A stretch of 64,000 bases of DNA from Arenimonas malthae CC-JY-1 (GTDB taxonomy: Bacteria; Pseudomonadota; Gammaproteobacteria; Xanthomonadales; Xanthomonadaceae): the NCBI RefSeq assembly GCF_000747075.1, contig NZ_AVCH01000001.1, forward strand, positions 1 to 64,000, read 5' to 3'. Shown here one piece after another: positions 9,673-20,943 of the stretch. Within the stretch, counting starts at the first letter, position 1. Each line of letters starts with the position of its first letter. Position numbers and translations under genes: made by a program. The notes beneath the pieces were generated by a model, which saw nothing but the letters and a program-made list of their open reading frames with translations, did no database searches and was not told where the DNA came from.

Positions 9673-11094
9673 ATGAATCCAGCCCTGGTCGCCGCCCCCG
9701 AACTGCAGCCCAGCCTGCAGTGGCTCAACGCCACGCCGCAGCGCATCGAGGCGCAGCGCGGCCGCGTGCTGGCCCTGGTGTTCTGGAACGCGGCCTCGGC
9801 CTACTGCCACACGCTGCTGGAAGACCTGGTGCGGCTGCAGGCGCGCTTCCCGGTGGGGCTGTCGCTGCTGGGCATCCACCAGCCGAAGTTCGACTCGGAA
9901 CTCGACGGCCGGCTGGTGCTCAAGGCGGTCAACCGCCTGGGCCTGCCGTTCCCGGTCGCCAACGACCGCGGCTGGACCACCTGGCAGCACTACGGCATCC
10001 AGGGCTGGCCCTCGGTGGCGCTGATCGACACCCGCGGGCGGCTGCGCCAGGTGTTCACCGGCGACGACCAGTCCGGCGCCATCGACGTCGCCGTGCAGGG
10101 CCTGATCGACGAAGTCGGCGGCGCCGTGATGCCGGGCGAACCGGCCCGCCGCACCGGCGCCGAACCGCGCCTGCCGCTGGCTTTCCCGTCCGGCCTGGCC
10201 GTGGGCGAAAACCACCTGTACGTGGCCGACACCGGCCACCACCGCATCCTCGAATGCACCCATTCGGGCCGCGTGCTGCGCGAGTTCGGCACCGGCCACG
10301 GCGACCTGGTGGACGGCGCGCCGGAAGACGCCGCCTTCCGCCTGCCGCGCGGCCTGTGCCTGGTGCGCGAATCGCTGTACGTGGCCGACACCGGCAACCA
10401 CGCGCTGCGCCGCATCCGCCTGCTCGACGGCGTGGTCGAAACCCTGCTCGGCAACGGCCGCGCCGGTCCCGTGCGCGAGGGCAGCGGCAAGGCCGCGGAG
10501 CTGCCACTCAACCAGCCCTGGGACGTGGTCGGCACGCTCGACCGCATCTACATCGCCATGGCCGGCACCAACCAGATCTGGGACTACGAGCTGGGCGGGG
10601 CGAAGCTTCGCCGCGTGGCCGGTTCGGGCGAACTGGGCATCGCCGACGGCCCGGCCGCCAGCGCCATGTTCGCGCACCCGGCCGGCCTGGCCCAGGTGCA
10701 GCAGACGCTCTACATCGCCGACGCCGCCAGCTCCGCCATCCGCAGCCTGCAGGTGGCCCAGGGGCAGGTGCAGACGCTGGTGGGGCAGGGACTCTACGAG
10801 TTCGGCGACGAGGACGGGCAGCGCCGCGAGGCCCGCCTGCAGTTCCCGCAGGCCATCGCGCTCGACCCGTCCAGCCCGGTGCTGTGGATCGCCGACAGCT
10901 ACAACGGCAGCCTGCGCCGGCTGCGCCTCGGCGGCGGCGACGTGGCCACGCACCCGCTGTCGCACGCCCTGGAACAGCCGGCCGCGCTGGCCACCGGCCC
11001 GGGTTCGCTGTGGATCGCCAACACCGGCGCGCACGAAGTGCTGCGCTACGACCTGGGCAACGGCAAGCTGGCCCGCCTGCCGATCGGCGAATGA
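9673..11094 (+). CDS. Thioredoxin-fold/NHL-repeat protein (NHLRC2-like)
   Basis: A 473-residue protein with an N-terminal thioredoxin-like domain (about 20-150) and a C-terminal NHL beta-propeller. Repeats begin with LYVADTGHHRILE, LYVADTGNHALRR and LWIADSYNGSLRRL-type segments. The architecture matches NHLRC2-like proteins. The active-site loop is SAYCHTL, so only one Cys remains where a CxxC would be expected. No signal peptide is evident. uvrC overlaps its stop by four bases. The biological role is unknown; a redox or scaffold function is inference. Confidence 0.8.
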   Translation: MNPALVAAPELQPSLQWLNATPQRIEAQRGRVLALVFWNAASAYCHTLLEDLVRLQARFPVGLSLLGIHQPKFDSELDGRLVLKAVNRLGLPFPVANDRGWTTWQHYGIQGWPSVALIDTRGRLRQVFTGDDQSGAIDVAVQGLIDEVGGAVMPGEPARRTGAEPRLPLAFPSGLAVGENHLYVADTGHHRILECTHSGRVLREFGTGHGDLVDGAPEDAAFRLPRGLCLVRESLYVADTGNHALRRIRLLDGVVETLLGNGRAGPVREGSGKAAELPLNQPWDVVGTLDRIYIAMAGTNQIWDYELGGAKLRRVAGSGELGIADGPAASAMFAHPAGLAQVQQTLYIADAASSAIRSLQVAQGQVQTLVGQGLYEFGDEDGQRREARLQFPQAIALDPSSPVLWIADSYNGSLRRLRLGGGDVATHPLSHALEQPAALATGPGSLWIANTGAHEVLRYDLGNGKLARLPIGE

Positions 11095-12932
11095 CCGAGC
11101 CCGCAGGTGGAGCCGCCGGCTTCGACGGCAAGGCCTTCGTCCGCAAGCTGACGCCCGCGCCGGGCGTGTACCGCATGCTGGGCGCCGACGGCAGCGTGCT
11201 CTACGTGGGCAAGGCGGCCTCGCTGAAGAAGCGCGTGGCCAGCTATTTCCTCAAGGAACAGCCCTCGCGGCGCATCGCCCTGATGGTGGCGCAGATCGCC
11301 AACATCGAGGTCACGGTGACGCGCACCGAAAGCGAGGCGCTGATCCTGGAGAACCAGCTGATCAAGTCGCTGCGGCCGCGCTACAACGTGCTGCTGCGCG
11401 ACGACAAGAGTTACCCGCAGATCCTGCTCACCGACGAAACCTGGCCGCGCCTGGCCTACCACCGCGGCCCGCGTTCGCTGCCGGGGCGCTACTTCGGGCC
11501 TTACCCCAGCTCGGGCGCGGTGCGCGAGACGCTGGACCTGATGTTCAAGCTCTTCAAGCTGCGCAGCTGCGAGGACAGCGTGTTCCGCAACCGCAGCCGG
11601 CCCTGCCTGCAGCACCAGATCGGCCGCTGCACCGCGCCTTGCGTGGGGCTGGTGCCCACCCGCGAGTACGACGCCACGGTGCGCCGCGCGGTGCTGTTCC
11701 TGGAGGGCCGCAGCACCGAACTGGTGGACGAGCTGGGCAAGGCCATGGAAGCGGCCAGCGCGCGGTTGGAGTTCGAGCAGGCGGCCCAGCTGCGCGACCA
11801 GATCGCCGCCATCCGCCGCATCCAGGCCCGCCAGTACGTGGAGGGCGAGCAGGTGGAGATGGACGTGCTAGCCTGCGTGGTGGACCAGGGTTTGGCCTGC
11901 GTGCTGCTGATGGCCTTCCGCAACGGCTTCAACCAGGGCACGCGCAGCTATTTCCCCAAGGCCAACGGGGTGGAGTCGCCGGAGGAAGTGCTGGGGGCCT
12001 TCGTGGCCCAGCATTACCTCGAGCAGCGGCCGCCGCGCGAGATCGTGCTCAGCCACGCCATCCCCGACCAGGACCTGCTGCAGGACGTGTTCACCGGCCA
12101 GGCCGGGCGCAAGGTGGAGCTCAAGGCCTCGGTGCGCGGCGAACGCGCGCGTTACCTCGACATCGCCCGCCAGAACGCCGCCCTGGCCCTGGCCACCGAG
12201 ATCGGCAGCAGCGCCAGCCAGCGCGCCCGCCTGCTGTCGCTGCAGGAGCTGCTGGAGCTGCCGGAGCCGCCCAAGCGCATCGAGTGTTTCGACATCAGCC
12301 ACACCATGGGCGAGGCCACCGTGGCGTCGTGCGTGGTGTTCGACGCCGAAGGCCCGGTGCGCGGCCAGTACCGGCGCTTCAACATCAGCGGCATCGAACC
12401 GGGCGACGACTACGCCGCCATGCACCAGGCGCTGGAGCGACGCTTCAGGCGCGGAGTGGAGGAGGGCGTGCTGCCCGACCTGCTGCTGATCGACGGCGGC
12501 GCCGGCCAGCTGGCCCAGGCGCGTGCGGTGCTCGACGAACTGGGGGTACGGGGCGTGGCCATGGTGGGCGTGGCCAAGGGCGAGGCCCGCCGCGCCGGGC
12601 ACGAGGCGCTGGTGTTGCCCGACGGCCGCGAACTGCGCCCCGGTGCCGCCTCGCCCGGTCTGCAGCTGGTGCAGCAGGTGCGCGACGAGGCCCACCGCTT
12701 CGCCATCACCGGCCACCGCGGCAAGCGCCAGAAGGCGCGCGAAACCAGCCGCCTCGAGGACATCCCGGGCATCGGCCCGCGCCGGCGCGCCAGCCTGCTC
12801 AAGCACTTCGGCGGCCTGGTGGGGCTGAAGGCCGCGGGCGTGGAGGAAATCGCCCGGGTCGAGGGCGTCAACGCCGCGCTGGCGCAGCGCATCTACGCCG
12901 CGCTGCACGGACTTGAGCCACAATCGCCCTGA
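11091..12932 (+). CDS. uvrC: Excinuclease ABC subunit C
   Basis: Nuclease subunit of nucleotide excision repair, cutting on both sides of a UvrAB-marked lesion. The chosen ATG overlaps the preceding stop and gives 613 residues, the normal length. Domains in order: GIY-YIG nuclease (about 20-100, with PGVYRMLGADGSVLYVGKA), UVR/UvrB-binding motif (about 205-245), RNase H-like UvrC domain (about 380-540, with IECFDISHTMGE and LLLIDGGAGQL), and C-terminal helix-hairpin-helix DNA-binding motifs (LEDIPGIGPRRRASLL). Confidence 0.96.
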   Translation: MTEPAGGAAGFDGKAFVRKLTPAPGVYRMLGADGSVLYVGKAASLKKRVASYFLKEQPSRRIALMVAQIANIEVTVTRTESEALILENQLIKSLRPRYNVLLRDDKSYPQILLTDETWPRLAYHRGPRSLPGRYFGPYPSSGAVRETLDLMFKLFKLRSCEDSVFRNRSRPCLQHQIGRCTAPCVGLVPTREYDATVRRAVLFLEGRSTELVDELGKAMEAASARLEFEQAAQLRDQIAAIRRIQARQYVEGEQVEMDVLACVVDQGLACVLLMAFRNGFNQGTRSYFPKANGVESPEEVLGAFVAQHYLEQRPPREIVLSHAIPDQDLLQDVFTGQAGRKVELKASVRGERARYLDIARQNAALALATEIGSSASQRARLLSLQELLELPEPPKRIECFDISHTMGEATVASCVVFDAEGPVRGQYRRFNISGIEPGDDYAAMHQALERRFRRGVEEGVLPDLLLIDGGAGQLAQARAVLDELGVRGVAMVGVAKGEARRAGHEALVLPDGRELRPGAASPGLQLVQQVRDEAHRFAITGHRGKRQKARETSRLEDIPGIGPRRRASLLKHFGGLVGLKAAGVEEIARVEGVNAALAQRIYAALHGLEPQSP

Positions 12933-12951
12933 GCCCGCCCCCGGACGCCCG

Positions 12952-13512
12952 ATGACCCTGACCATCCCCACCATGCTCACCATCTTCCGGATCATCCTGA
13001 TCCCAGTGATGGTCATCGTCTTCTACCTGCCTTACGGCTGGACCAACATCGCCGCGGCGGCGGTGTTCATCCTGGGCGCGGTGACGGACTGGCTGGATGG
13101 CTGGATCGCCCGGCGCTATGGCATGTATTCCGCCTTCGGCGCCTTCCTCGACCCGGTGGCCGACAAGCTCACGGTGGCCTTCGCGCTGCTGCTGGTGGTG
13201 GAGCGCCACGACACGCCGTGGATGGCGCTGCTGAGCGCGGTGATCATCGGCCGCGAGATCACCATTTCGGCCCTGCGCGAGTGGATGGCGCAGATGGGCG
13301 CGCACGGCCTGGTGAAGGTGGCCGGCCTGGGCAAGCTCAAGACCATCGTGCAGATGACCGCCATCAGTTGCCTGCTGTTCCAGGAAGACCTGTGGCTGCT
13401 GCCGGTGTTCAAGCTGGGCGAATGGCTGCTGGCCATCGCCGCGGCCCTGACCCTGTGGTCGGGCTGGGATTACCTGCGGGCGGCCTGGCCGACCATGCGC
13501 AAGAAGGGCTGA
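12952..13512 (+). CDS. pgsA: CDP-diacylglycerol--glycerol-3-phosphate 3-phosphatidyltransferase
   Basis: Integral membrane enzyme making phosphatidylglycerol phosphate, the committed step to phosphatidylglycerol. The CDP-alcohol phosphotransferase signature D-x2-DG-x2-AR-x8-G-x3-D-x3-D is fully present (DWLDGWIARR ... GAFLDPVADK). The ATG at 12952 gives 186 residues with the first membrane helix at the expected place. An upstream TTG at 12913 overlaps uvrC and is less likely. The uvrC-pgsA-tRNA order is common in Xanthomonadaceae. Confidence 0.94.
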   Translation: MTLTIPTMLTIFRIILIPVMVIVFYLPYGWTNIAAAAVFILGAVTDWLDGWIARRYGMYSAFGAFLDPVADKLTVAFALLLVVERHDTPWMALLSAVIIGREITISALREWMAQMGAHGLVKVAGLGKLKTIVQMTAISCLLFQEDLWLLPVFKLGEWLLAIAAALTLWSGWDYLRAAWPTMRKKG

Positions 13513-13527
13513 ATTCGAAAAAGGGTG

Positions 13528-13556
13528 TTGACAGCCGCCGGGGGAATCCCCAAAAT
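13528..13556 (+). promoter_or_regulatory. Sigma-70-type promoter of tRNA-Gly
   Basis: A perfect -35 box TTGACA at 13528-13533, a 17-base spacer and a -10 box CAAAAT at 13551-13556 place transcription start a few bases before the tRNA-Gly gene. Confidence 0.75.
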
Positions 13557-13569
13557 GTGCGTCTGTTCC

Positions 13570-13645
<76 letters not shown>

Positions 13646-13654
13646 GTTCGACAC

Positions 13655-13684
13655 AAAACCCCGCCCGTCGGGGTTTTGTTTTTT
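13655..13684 (+). terminator. Intrinsic terminator after tRNA-Gly
   Basis: The stem AAAACCCCG/CGGGGTTTT with a five-base loop is followed by a T-rich tract (GTTTTTT). Confidence 0.85.
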
Positions 13685-13726
13685 CCGGGCCAGCCGCGCT
13701 AAGCTGCTCGCCCATGTTAGACACCC

Positions 13727-13800
13727 GGCCGGGTGGCAGAGTGGTTATGCAGCGGACTGCAAATCCGCGTACGCCGGTTCAATTCCGACCTCGGCCTCCA
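13727..13800 (+). tRNA. tRNA-Cys (GCA)
   Basis: A 74-base tRNA with encoded CCA. The anticodon stem-loop GCGGACTGCAAATCCGC carries GCA. The acceptor GGCCGGG pairs loosely with CTCGGCC, as is usual for this tRNA. Confidence 0.95.
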
Positions 13801-13807
13801 AATCTTG

Positions 13808-13835
13808 AAGCCCCGTCTCGGCGGGGCTTTTTTTT
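13808..13835 (+). terminator. Intrinsic terminator after tRNA-Cys
   Basis: The hairpin AAGCCCCG/CGGGGCTT is followed by a run of T residues. Confidence 0.85.
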
Positions 13836-13909
13836 GGCCACGGATTTGCGCGGACACCGCGGCATTCCGCGCTGGCGGCCACCGCACGCTTGCGGCAACA
13901 TCGCCGGAG

Positions 13910-13996
13910 GCCCGGGTGGCGAAACTGGTAGACGCATGGGACTTAAAATCCTCCGGCCGCAAGGCCATGCGGGTTCGACTCCCGCCCCGGGCACCA
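13910..13996 (+). tRNA. tRNA-Leu (TAA)
   Basis: An 87-base class II tRNA with a long variable arm (CTCCGGCCGCAAGGCC region), acceptor GCCCGGG paired with CCCGGGC, anticodon loop CTTAAAA (TAA) and encoded CCA. Confidence 0.95.
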
Positions 13997-14011
13997 CCTG
14001 AGGAGACGCCC

Positions 14012-15643
14012 ATGCTGCCTTCGCGCTACTGGCCCTTCGCCGCCTGCCTGCTGCTGGCCGTGGCCAGCGGCGTGGCCCTGGTGTACACGCCGCTCGCCGG
14101 CTGGGGCCTGGGGGTGTTCGGGACGCTGTCGCTGGTGGGCCTGTGGGACCTGCTGCAAACCAAGCAGGCGCTGCGGCGCAACTTCCCGCTCACGGCGCAT
14201 TTCCGCTACGGGCTGGAATCGATCGGCCCCGAGATCCGCCAGTACTTCATCGAGACGGACACCGACGAGCGGCCGTTCTCGCGCCAGCAGCGCGCCATCG
14301 TCTACCAGCGCGCCAAGGACGTGCTCGACAAGCGCCCGTTCGGCACCCAGCGCGACGTGTATGGCGACGACTACGAATGGATCAACCATTCGATGCGGCC
14401 GGCGCGCATCGAATCGCACGACTTCCGCATCGCGGTCGGCGAGGGCAGGGCGCAGCCCTACGAGGCCAGCGTCTTCAACATCTCGGCCATGAGCTTCGGT
14501 TCGCTCTCGGCCAACGCCATCCGCGCGCTCAACGCCGGCGCGAAGCGCGGCGGCTTCTACCACGACACCGGCGAGGGCTCGATCTCGCGCTACCACCGCG
14601 AACACGGCGGCGACCTGGTGTGGGAGATCGGCTCGGGTTATTTCGGCTGCCGCGACCCGGACGGCGGTTTCGACGAAGCCCGCTTCCGCGACAACGCCGT
14701 CGACCCGCAGGTGAAGATGATCGAGCTCAAGCTCAGCCAGGGCGCCAAGCCCGGGCAGGGCGGCATCCTGCCGGCGGCCAAGGTGAGCGCCGAGATCGCC
14801 GAGGCACGCGGCGTGCCGCAGGGCGTGGAATGCCACTCGCCGGCGGCGCATTCGGCGTTCTCCACGCCCATCGGCCTGCTCGAATTCGTCGATCGCCTGC
14901 GCACGCTCTCGGGTGGCAAGCCCACCGGCTTCAAGCTGGCGGTGGGGCATCCCTGGGAATGGTTCGCCATCGCCAAGGCCATGCGCGAAACCGGCATCAC
15001 GCCCGACTTCATCGTGGTGGACGGCGGCGAGGGCGGCACCGGCGCCGCGCCGCTGGAGTTCACCGACCACGTGGGCGCGCCGATGCGCGAGGCGCTGATG
15101 CTGGTGCACAACACCCTGGTGGGGCTGGACCTGCGCAGCCGCGTGCGGGTGGCGGCGGCCGGCAAGGTGGTCACCGCCTTCGACATCGCCCGCACGCTGG
15201 CGCTGGGCGCCGACTGGTGCAACGCGGCGCGGGGTTTCATGTTCGCGCTGGGCTGCATCCAGTCGCAGAGCTGCCACACCGACCGCTGCCCCACCGGCAT
15301 CGCCACCCAGGACCGCCACCGCCAGGCGGCGCTGGACCCGGCCGACAAGGCCACGCGCGTGTACAACTTCCACCGCAACACCCTGGTGGCGCTGAAGGAA
15401 CTGCTGGCGGCCGCCGGCCTGACCCATCCCTCGCAGCTGGGGCCGGAGCACATCGTGCGCCGGGTCTCGTCCACCGAGGTGCGTTCGCTGGCCACGCTGC
15501 ACCGCTTCGTGGCCCAGGGCCGGCTGCTGGAAGGGGTGCCGGCCGAGCACCCGGTGTTCCAGGTGTTCTGGGACAAGGCCCGGCCCGACAGTTTCGCGCC
15601 CCCGTCCGAAGCCGCCGCCATGCTGGCCACCAAGCTGCGCTAG
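14012..15643 (+). CDS. FMN-binding glutamate synthase-family protein
   Basis: A 543-residue protein homologous to the FMN/[3Fe-4S] central domain of glutamate synthase large subunits, but without the N-terminal amidotransferase. The first 40 residues hold two hydrophobic segments, so it may be membrane-anchored. Cofactor regions visible are VDGGEGGTGAAP (flavin/phosphate loop) and the iron-sulfur cysteines C-x5-C-x4-C (CIQSQSC then CPTG) near residue 415. Such stand-alone proteins are widespread and their reaction is not settled. The start follows tRNA-Leu by 15 bases with a GGAG ribosome site. Confidence 0.88.
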   Translation: MLPSRYWPFAACLLLAVASGVALVYTPLAGWGLGVFGTLSLVGLWDLLQTKQALRRNFPLTAHFRYGLESIGPEIRQYFIETDTDERPFSRQQRAIVYQRAKDVLDKRPFGTQRDVYGDDYEWINHSMRPARIESHDFRIAVGEGRAQPYEASVFNISAMSFGSLSANAIRALNAGAKRGGFYHDTGEGSISRYHREHGGDLVWEIGSGYFGCRDPDGGFDEARFRDNAVDPQVKMIELKLSQGAKPGQGGILPAAKVSAEIAEARGVPQGVECHSPAAHSAFSTPIGLLEFVDRLRTLSGGKPTGFKLAVGHPWEWFAIAKAMRETGITPDFIVVDGGEGGTGAAPLEFTDHVGAPMREALMLVHNTLVGLDLRSRVRVAAAGKVVTAFDIARTLALGADWCNAARGFMFALGCIQSQSCHTDRCPTGIATQDRHRQAALDPADKATRVYNFHRNTLVALKELLAAAGLTHPSQLGPEHIVRRVSSTEVRSLATLHRFVAQGRLLEGVPAEHPVFQVFWDKARPDSFAPPSEAAAMLATKLR

Positions 15644-15652
15644 GCCGGCGTG

Positions 15653-15681
15653 TTGACCGTTTCCGGCCGCCCGCGTAAGAT
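15653..15681 (+). promoter_or_regulatory. Sigma-70-type promoter of tRNA-Val
   Basis: The -35 box TTGACC at 15653-15658 and -10 box TAAGAT at 15676-15681 are separated by 17 bases, with the tRNA starting 14 bases later. Confidence 0.75.
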
Positions 15682-15694
15682 TCGCGGCTCCTTG

Positions 15695-15769
15695 GGGCGG
15701 TTAGCTCAGCGGTAGAGCACTGCTTTCACACGGCAGGGGTCACAGGTTCAAATCCTGTACCGCCCACCA
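15695..15769 (+). tRNA. tRNA-Val (CAC)
   Basis: A 75-base tRNA with encoded CCA. The acceptor GGGCGGT pairs with ACCGCCC, and the anticodon loop TTCACAC carries CAC. Confidence 0.95.
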
Positions 15770-15778
15770 AGTCCCGAA

Positions 15779-15809
15779 AAGGCCCGGCACTGCCGGGCCT
15801 TTTTGTTTT
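15779..15809 (+). terminator. Intrinsic terminator after tRNA-Val
   Basis: The stem AAGGCCCGGCA/TGCCGGGCCTT is followed by TTTGTTTT. It may also stop the convergent P-type ATPase transcript. Confidence 0.85.
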
Positions 15810-15815
15810 CCGGGC

Positions 15816-18291
<2,476 letters not shown>

Positions 18292-18308
<17 letters not shown>

Positions 18309-19149
18309 GGGCGAACTCGGCGTCCAGGGCCTCCATGGCGTCCCGGGGCTTGAGCTTGCCGGCCTTCTCGAAGGCGTTCGCGGCCTGGTCTTCCTTCTTC
18401 TCGCCGTGCAGCAGCAACAGCAGGTTGGCGTGCTCGACGTGCGCGATCGGCGAGTCGGGCGTGAGCTTGAGCGCGGTGGCCAGGTGCTTCTCGGCCTCCG
18501 CGGCCTTGGCGCCGTAGGTCAGGCCGCCGACGAGCGTGCCGACCTTGTCGATGATCTCGGCGTGGTACAGGCCCAGCGCCGTGTGCGCCTCGGCGTGCTT
18601 CGGCGCGAGCTCCAGGGTTTTTTCCAGCGCCTTGCGCACCTTGGTGGCCAGGCCCAGCTTGAGCGCCTTGGCGATCGAGATGCCCTGGCTGTAGCGGCCC
18701 ATGGCGTGGGCATAGCGGTAGTGGCTGTTGGCTTCGCCGGGCAGGGCGGCGATGGCGGCTTCGGCCAGCTTGCCGGCCTGCTCGTAGCGACTGAGCTGCT
18801 CGTCCTCGTCGTCCACCAGGTGGGTGGCGTGGATGGCGATGGCCTTGCAGGCCACCGACGCGCCCACCGGGCCCAGCGCGCTGCCGGCCTCGAAAGCCTG
18901 CTGGAAGTCACCGCGGTGGAAGGCGCGCCAGGCGTCCTGCAGCGCTTCGGCCAGCTCCGCGGCGTCCATGCCCTTGGGCGCGGCCTTGCCGGCGGCCTTG
19001 ATCAGCGCGGCGGCGCGCTTGTCGTCGGGGAAGGGTTCGGCGTCGCCGGCGTGCAGGCCGGGCCAGGCCTTCTTGAGCTTGTCGCCGGCGTAGTCGAAGG
19101 CCTTGGCGTCGTGCGGGGACTTCGCCCAGGCGGATTTCTTGGCGGCCAT
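18292..19149 (-). CDS. TPR-like helical-repeat protein, function unknown
   Basis: A 285-residue soluble protein rich in paired amphipathic helices of the tetratricopeptide type (for example the HAEAHTALGLYHAEI and SPIAHVEHANLLLLL segments in its second half). No catalytic motif or signal peptide is seen. The ATG at 19149 begins MAAKKSAWAKSPHDAKAF; an in-frame ATG five codons upstream is possible. It lies directly ahead of the P-type ATPase with overlapping ends, so it may be a partner or regulator of the pump, which is inference. Confidence 0.7.
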
Positions 19150-19298
19150 GCAGGAGCACTCCATCGCGGGGATGCGGGCAGCATCGCCCGACCTTCCGCG
19201 CCCCGCAAGCCGGCGCCGGCTCTAGTGTGAAAACTCGGGGCGGGGCGCCGAGACTCGGGGGCGAAACGGGCCGCCCTGGCCCCGCCACGAGGTTCGCC

Positions 19299-19631
19299 AT
19301 GACCCGACAGACTTCCCCGCGCCGTCGTCGTCCCGCTCCCGTCGTCCTTTCGCCGCGCGCCGTGCTGCTTGCCGGCCTGGGTGCCGCGTCGCTCGCCCGC
19401 AAGCAGGCAATCAAGCAGATCGCCGCCGCCGCCGCCAATGCCGAGGCCCTTCGCGCACGCGCCGACGCCGCGGCCCTCGAAGCCGGCCGCAAGGTCGCCA
19501 AGCTGCGCAAGCAGGCCGCCGGCTTCGCCGCCCAGGCCGAGGCCGAGTTCGAAGCCCGCTTCCTCAAGCCCAAGCGCAGCCCGCGCCGCCCGGCGCGCCC
19601 GGCTGCCAAGCGCGCCCGCAAGCGCGCCTGA
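19299..19631 (+). CDS. Small basic Ala/Lys/Arg-rich protein
   Basis: A 110-residue protein. The centre is an Ala-rich amphipathic helix (about residues 25-85) that could form a coiled coil, and the C-terminus is an Arg/Pro/Ala-rich basic tail (KPKRSPRRPARPAAKRARKRA-like). This resembles histone H1-like or phasin/PhaF-type DNA-binding proteins, but no family can be assigned. A terminator follows. The ATG at 19299 was chosen over a frame-open upstream start because the upstream 24 residues look like untranslated leader. Confidence 0.55.
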   Translation: MTRQTSPRRRRPAPVVLSPRAVLLAGLGAASLARKQAIKQIAAAAANAEALRARADAAALEAGRKVAKLRKQAAGFAAQAEAEFEARFLKPKRSPRRPARPAAKRARKRA

Positions 19632-19666
19632 GCCACCGTCTCTCCTTCCCGTCAGTGGGAATTGCA

Positions 19667-19695
19667 CGCCCCGGCCTGGCCGGGGCGTTTTTTTT
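19667..19695 (+). terminator. Intrinsic terminator
   Basis: The perfect hairpin ACGCCCCGGCC/GGCCGGGGCGT is followed by eight T residues. It lies between two convergent genes. Confidence 0.9.
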
Positions 19696-19712
19696 GCGTG
19701 CGCCCGGGCGGT

Positions 19713-20006
19713 TCAGCCGTGGCGGCGCTGGGCGGCCTCGAAGGCGGCCAGCTGCTCCGGCGTCGCCTCGCGCTGGTAGCGCGCCTTCCATTCGGCGAAG
19801 GGCATGCCGTAGACGTGTTCGCGCGCCGCTTCCTTGTCCATGGGCGTGCCGGCGGCTTCGGCGGCCTCCTGCAGCCAGTTCGAAAGGCAGTTGCGGCAGA
19901 AGCCGGCCTGGATCATCAGGTCGATATTCTGCACGTCGCTGCGTTCGCGCAGGTGCGCGAGCAGGCGGCGGAAGGCGGCGGCTTCGAGGGCGGTGGTGTC
20001 GGTCAT
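19713..20006 (-). CDS. DUF1244 family protein
   Basis: A 97-residue protein with the DUF1244 hallmark FCRNCLSNW near residues 35-45 and the [12 protein letters not shown] block after it. It is a small all-helical conserved protein of unknown function in proteobacteria. The two Cys could bind metal. It is divergent from folD with a 37-base gap that must hold promoters for one or both genes. Confidence 0.85.
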   Translation of the reverse strand: MTDTTALEAAAFRRLLAHLRERSDVQNIDLMIQAGFCRNCLSNWLQEAAEAAGTPMDKEAAREHVYGMPFAEWKARYQREATPEQLAAFEAAQRRHG

Positions 20007-20031
20007 GTGGCGGTCTGCAGGGAGGTTCGGG

Positions 20032-20037
20032 GATAAT
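20032..20037 (+). promoter_or_regulatory. Candidate -10 box immediately ahead of folD
   Basis: GATAAT ends six bases before the folD ATG. If it is used, folD mRNA would be leaderless or nearly so. No good -35 box is visible, so this is weak. Confidence 0.3.
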
Positions 20038-20043
20038 CCTGCC

Positions 20044-20919
20044 ATGACCGCCCGCATCCTCGACGGCAAGGGCATTGCCGACAAGCTCCTGGACGACCTC
20101 GCGCAGCGCGTGAAGGCGCGCCAGGCCGCGGGCAAGCCGGCCCCCGGCCTGGCGGTGGTGCTGGTGGGCGAGGACCCGGCCTCGGCCGTCTACGTGCGCA
20201 ACAAGCGCCGTGCCGCCAAGAAGGTCGGCATCCGCGCGGTCGACTACGACCTGCCGGCCGGCACCTCCGACGCCGAACTCACCGCGCTGATCGACCGGCT
20301 CAACGCCGACCCGACCATCCACGGCATCCTGGTGCAGCTGCCGCTGCCCGGCGGCCGCGATGGCAGCCACCTGATCCACCGCATCGACCCGCGCAAGGAC
20401 GTGGACGGTTTCCACCCGGAAAACGTCGGCCACCTGGCGCTGCGCCAGTTCGGCCTGCGCCCGTGCACGCCGCGCGGCATCACCACGCTGCTGGCCTACA
20501 CCGACCGCCCCGTGCGCGGCCAGAGCGCCACCGTGGTGGGCGTGAGCAACCACGTCGGCCGGCCGATGGCGCTGGAACTGCTGATCGCCGGCTGCACCAC
20601 CACCTGCTGCCACAAGTTCACCCCGCGCGAGGTGCTGCAGCGGCACGTGGGCGAGGCGGACATCCTGGTGGTGGCGGTGGGCCGCCCCGGCCTGGTGCCG
20701 GGCGAATGGGTGAAGCCGGGCGCGGTGGTGATCGACGTCGGCATCAACCGGCTCGAGGACGGCCGCCTGGTCGGCGACGTCGGCTTCGACGCGGCCTTCG
20801 AGCGCGCCTCCTGGATCACGCCGGTGCCGGGCGGCGTGGGCCCGATGACCGTCGCCACGCTGATGCAGAACACGCTGGAAGCCGCCGAAGCCTTCGACGC
20901 CGCATTGGCGTCATCTTGA
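20044..20919 (+). CDS. folD: Bifunctional methylenetetrahydrofolate dehydrogenase/cyclohydrolase
   Basis: Cytosolic enzyme interconverting 5,10-methylene-, methenyl- and 10-formyl-tetrahydrofolate for purine and formyl-Met-tRNA synthesis. It is 291 residues. Visible motifs are [14 protein letters not shown] (catalytic Lys region), the substrate motif [21 protein letters not shown], the NADP Rossmann segment [17 protein letters not shown] (HVGRP where GRSxxVGxP is usual), and the C-terminal [15 protein letters not shown] signature. Confidence 0.95.
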   Translation: MTARILDGKGIADKLLDDLAQRVKARQAAGKPAPGLAVVLVGEDPASAVYVRNKRRAAKKVGIRAVDYDLPAGTSDAELTALIDRLNADPTIHGILVQLPLPGGRDGSHLIHRIDPRKDVDGFHPENVGHLALRQFGLRPCTPRGITTLLAYTDRPVRGQSATVVGVSNHVGRPMALELLIAGCTTTCCHKFTPREVLQRHVGEADILVVAVGRPGLVPGEWVKPGAVVIDVGINRLEDGRLVGDVGFDAAFERASWITPVPGGVGPMTVATLMQNTLEAAEAFDAALASS

Positions 20920-20943
20920 CCGGCCACACTGGAGCCTGACGCC

